64,000 bases of DNA, taken from the NCBI RefSeq assembly GCF_009856865.1, contig NZ_WVUD01000007.1, forward strand, positions 62,001 through 126,000. The letters run 5' to 3'. Source of the DNA: Solidesulfovibrio aerotolerans (GTDB lineage Bacteria; Desulfobacterota; Desulfovibrionia; Desulfovibrionales; Desulfovibrionaceae). A program made the position numbers and the translations under genes. Positions 62,189 to 64,000 of the stretch are shown in pieces. The notes beneath the pieces are model-generated. The model was not told where the DNA came from. It saw only the letters and a list, made by a program, of their open reading frames with translations, and searched no databases. Every line of letters begins with the position of its first letter. Position 1 is the first letter of the stretch.

Positions 62189-62548
62189 TCAGAATTGAAG
62201 CTCTGGAACTTCGACTCCAGTACCCTTTTCGATCCATTCTGCTACGAGACGTCGATGGCAGAATTCGCCGGCCTTTTCAAAGCATAGCAGTGTCGCGTCA
62301 TCACCGAAGATTCTTATAATTTCATCTAGAACTTCTTGGGGGTTAAGCTTTGACAAGACGACACGATAATATTCTTCGGTATATTGTTCGACTGTGATCG
62401 ATCCTTTCTTCCAATAATCAACGAGATACATGGGCGGGGCAAGTTTTTTGTATTCTCTGGAGTTTGTACCCCATCGGTACTTTTGTTGCGAAATTCTTAC
62501 AGGATTTTTGATTTTTTTCTCTTGCGCATAATATGATGTGGTAACCAT
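62189..62548 (-). CDS. DUF488-like protein
   Basis: 119 residues. The C-terminal signature LLCFEKAGEFCHRRLVAEWIE is the DUF488 hallmark. The N-terminus (RISQQKYRWGTNSREYKKLAPP) is basic. The role of DUF488 proteins is not known; they often appear near phage or island genes. AT-richer than the core genes. Coding strand points toward the tRNA. Confidence 0.75.
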   Translation of the reverse strand: MVTTSYYAQEKKIKNPVRISQQKYRWGTNSREYKKLAPPMYLVDYWKKGSITVEQYTEEYYRVVLSKLNPQEVLDEIIRIFGDDATLLCFEKAGEFCHRRLVAEWIEKGTGVEVPELQF

Positions 62549-62822
62549 AGCTGCCCCTGTGGTTATAAAGTGCGATTAATTTCTGCCACAGACGACAGCC
62601 CTTGTCACCCAGATTTCAGCCTTTCTCGCCGTCACTCTTTGCAAGGGTTGGACAATTAGACCTTTCAAGTGCATTCTTCGGATGTAAGACCACTCCTGGT
62701 GAGGGACACCTGGCAATAGACCTTCACCCACTATGTTAAATGGTTAACAAAGACTTGCCGGCTGACGGTTTTCCAATCTATACGTTCGACTTTATTCTCC
62801 AACAGCAAGCATGAGGTTATAA

Positions 62823-64000
62823 ATGGATTCAATCGGTGCACTTAGATTCGCAGACTTGCTAGCAAATGATCCGCTTTATTGCAATGGCGATATGTTGAAA
62901 TTCTTGATCAATTCGCTCGCTATTGAAAACTCAATTCAACTTTATTTTTGTGGGTATCTTTACGGTTCTAAAAAAAATCCTATCCAAAGACTACACACAA
63001 CTATAGAATACATATCCTACGCCCGGCCGATAGAAGAAGGAGCCGTAAGTAAAGTCGAATACAAACAGCCTTCTGTTTTTAGGCCGTACGATAAGTATTT
63101 AAAATCTGAAATTGAATCTCTTGAAGAAAAATTTCCTGACGAAGGTGATTACGTTTTTGAACTTGACAAAATGAGACAACGCGTAATTCGAAACAACAGC
63201 TTCCAGGTTCAATTTGTTACAACGATTTTGTCATGTAATCTTGAATTTGTAATTGGTGACAACACTCAGAAGCTTGGCGCAACCCAGCTTGAAGGGCTAA
63301 TTAATTGTGACTTCAACGGGTGTCTTATTGATGCTTTGAATAGCTTTGTTTTAACAAGCGACTTTATATCTAAATATTTTAGTGAAAATCTTCTCCCACT
63401 GCCAGTGTCGCTGTATCCAAGCTCTTCTTTTAATACAGATTTGTTCGGAAAAAAATATAAAATCAGCAAGTGGGATGATAATGGTGCGCGGAGCGACTTT
63501 AAGCAATTCTATTCTGAACAATCGCGCAATAGAAACGAAGCACTTTCACATAGTAAAGTCGAAAGCGAGCCAAAAACTTACTCAACGCAGGAAGTCGTTA
63601 AAAAACCAACACCAATAGTTGCTGAAATAATTTCGACCAACGATCAAACTAATAATGCTTTTTATAAGTGTGGTCAACAATGGGAAATAATTTTTAACGG
63701 CAAAAGAAGTCTTCTCAATGATAGTGTTGGACTAAATTACATTTGCCAGATCATTTGCGCTGGAATAAAAGGGGTTTCTGTGTATAATTTGGCAGCGGCA
63801 AATGACAACCAATTAGTTTCAGAAGACAATAATTATTTTGATTCGCCTCAAAATGTATCAGAACCACATGTAGCATATATCAAAAGAAGAATAAAATCAA
63901 TAAGCAAGAAAGACTTTGATAAAGTGCTCGAAAAACTTAAAGATGATAAGTTGAAACTTAAAGAAAAACTAGAAGATGGGAGAATTGAAATTGATGATTA
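62823..64000 (+). CDS. Large AT-rich unknown protein, partial (runs off window)
   Basis: ATG at 62823 (MDSIGALRFADLLANDP) starts a frame of 392 codons that reaches the window end without a stop. No signal peptide. Residues 1-210 are of unknown fold; 230-275 are Ser/Lys/Glu-rich. Residues about 280-325 (FYKCGQQWEIIFNGKRSLLNDSVGLNYICQIICAG) resemble the small winged-helix-like domain often read as YWTIAYEGKTFRLRDSKG in regulators and ATPases, and a Lys/Glu coiled coil follows (FDKVLEKLKDDKLKLKEKL). Codon use is AT-rich, implying transfer. Function not known; the C-terminus is missing. Confidence 0.7.
   Translation, partial: MDSIGALRFADLLANDPLYCNGDMLKFLINSLAIENSIQLYFCGYLYGSKKNPIQRLHTTIEYISYARPIEEGAVSKVEYKQPSVFRPYDKYLKSEIESLEEKFPDEGDYVFELDKMRQRVIRNNSFQVQFVTTILSCNLEFVIGDNTQKLGATQLEGLINCDFNGCLIDALNSFVLTSDFISKYFSENLLPLPVSLYPSSSFNTDLFGKKYKISKWDDNGARSDFKQFYSEQSRNRNEALSHSKVESEPKTYSTQEVVKKPTPIVAEIISTNDQTNNAFYKCGQQWEIIFNGKRSLLNDSVGLNYICQIICAGIKGVSVYNLAAANDNQLVSEDNNYFDSPQNVSEPHVAYIKRRIKSISKKDFDKVLEKLKDDKLKLKEKLEDGRIEIDD

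Overview
The window is a GC-rich chromosomal segment from a sulfate-reducing deltaproteobacterium of the Desulfovibrio group, most likely close to Solidesulfovibrio (fructosivorans, magneticus or carbinolicus). The strongest pointer is a complete hndABCD operon (NADP-reducing [FeFe] hydrogenase, described from D. fructosovorans) whose HndA and HndD lengths match that system. Other pointers are an HcyBio-type sulfurtransferase, a cytoplasmic CbiK cobaltochelatase and an archaeal-style three-part glutamate synthase. The species is an inference; no search was run.

Layout, left to right. 1-8 kb (+): aspartate semialdehyde sulfurtransferase, a 37-residue basic protein, FmdB-like zinc ribbon, purB, pyrE, an L,D-transpeptidase with three NTF2-like modules, a membrane-anchored protein and a TIM-barrel protein. 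8-12.5 kb (-): fliLNOPQ, a YggS-type PLP protein and era. topA (+) follows. 15.0-17.0 kb is an AT-rich two-gene insert: an unknown protein plus an Xre/ImmA-IrrE metallopeptidase. 17-22.2 kb (-): glutamate synthase-like operon. 22.6-26 kb (-): SsuABC/NMT1-type ABC transporter. 26-29.5 kb: four-CBS protein, HDOD protein and small or secreted unknowns. 29.7-33.6 kb (-): histone deacetylase-like and hydantoinase-like enzymes and an unknown exported protein. 33.9-37 kb (+): Leu/Ile/Val-type binding lipoprotein and a PAS histidine kinase. 37-46.6 kb (-): hydF, hydE, an unknown protein, aspartase and hndDCBA, so the hydrogenase lies beside two of its three maturases (no hydG seen). 47.6-60 kb (-): rlmN, an HD/CCA-adding-like pseudoenzyme, pyrC-pyrB, a DUF3553 protein, cbiK-ftsX-ftsE, recN and a dipeptide-type permease pair.

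At 60.2 kb a tRNA-Ala(GGC) gene marks an abrupt change. Beyond it lie about 1.9 kb of non-coding repeats, including a near-copy of the tRNA anticodon arm and tandem units of about 265 bp, then a DUF488-like gene and a large AT-rich open frame that leaves the window. This looks like the edge of an island at a tRNA integration site.

A family of GC-rich palindromes (gcctccggcgg, then a ccgggggg/ccccccgg stem) sits at gene ends through much of the window. In two places it has entered reading frames: it encodes the N-terminus of an ABC permease and the C-terminus of the aspartase. A candidate Rex (NADH/NAD+) operator lies upstream of hndA. The least explained parts are the AT-rich Xre/ImmA module, the tRNA-proximal repeats and the right-edge gene.
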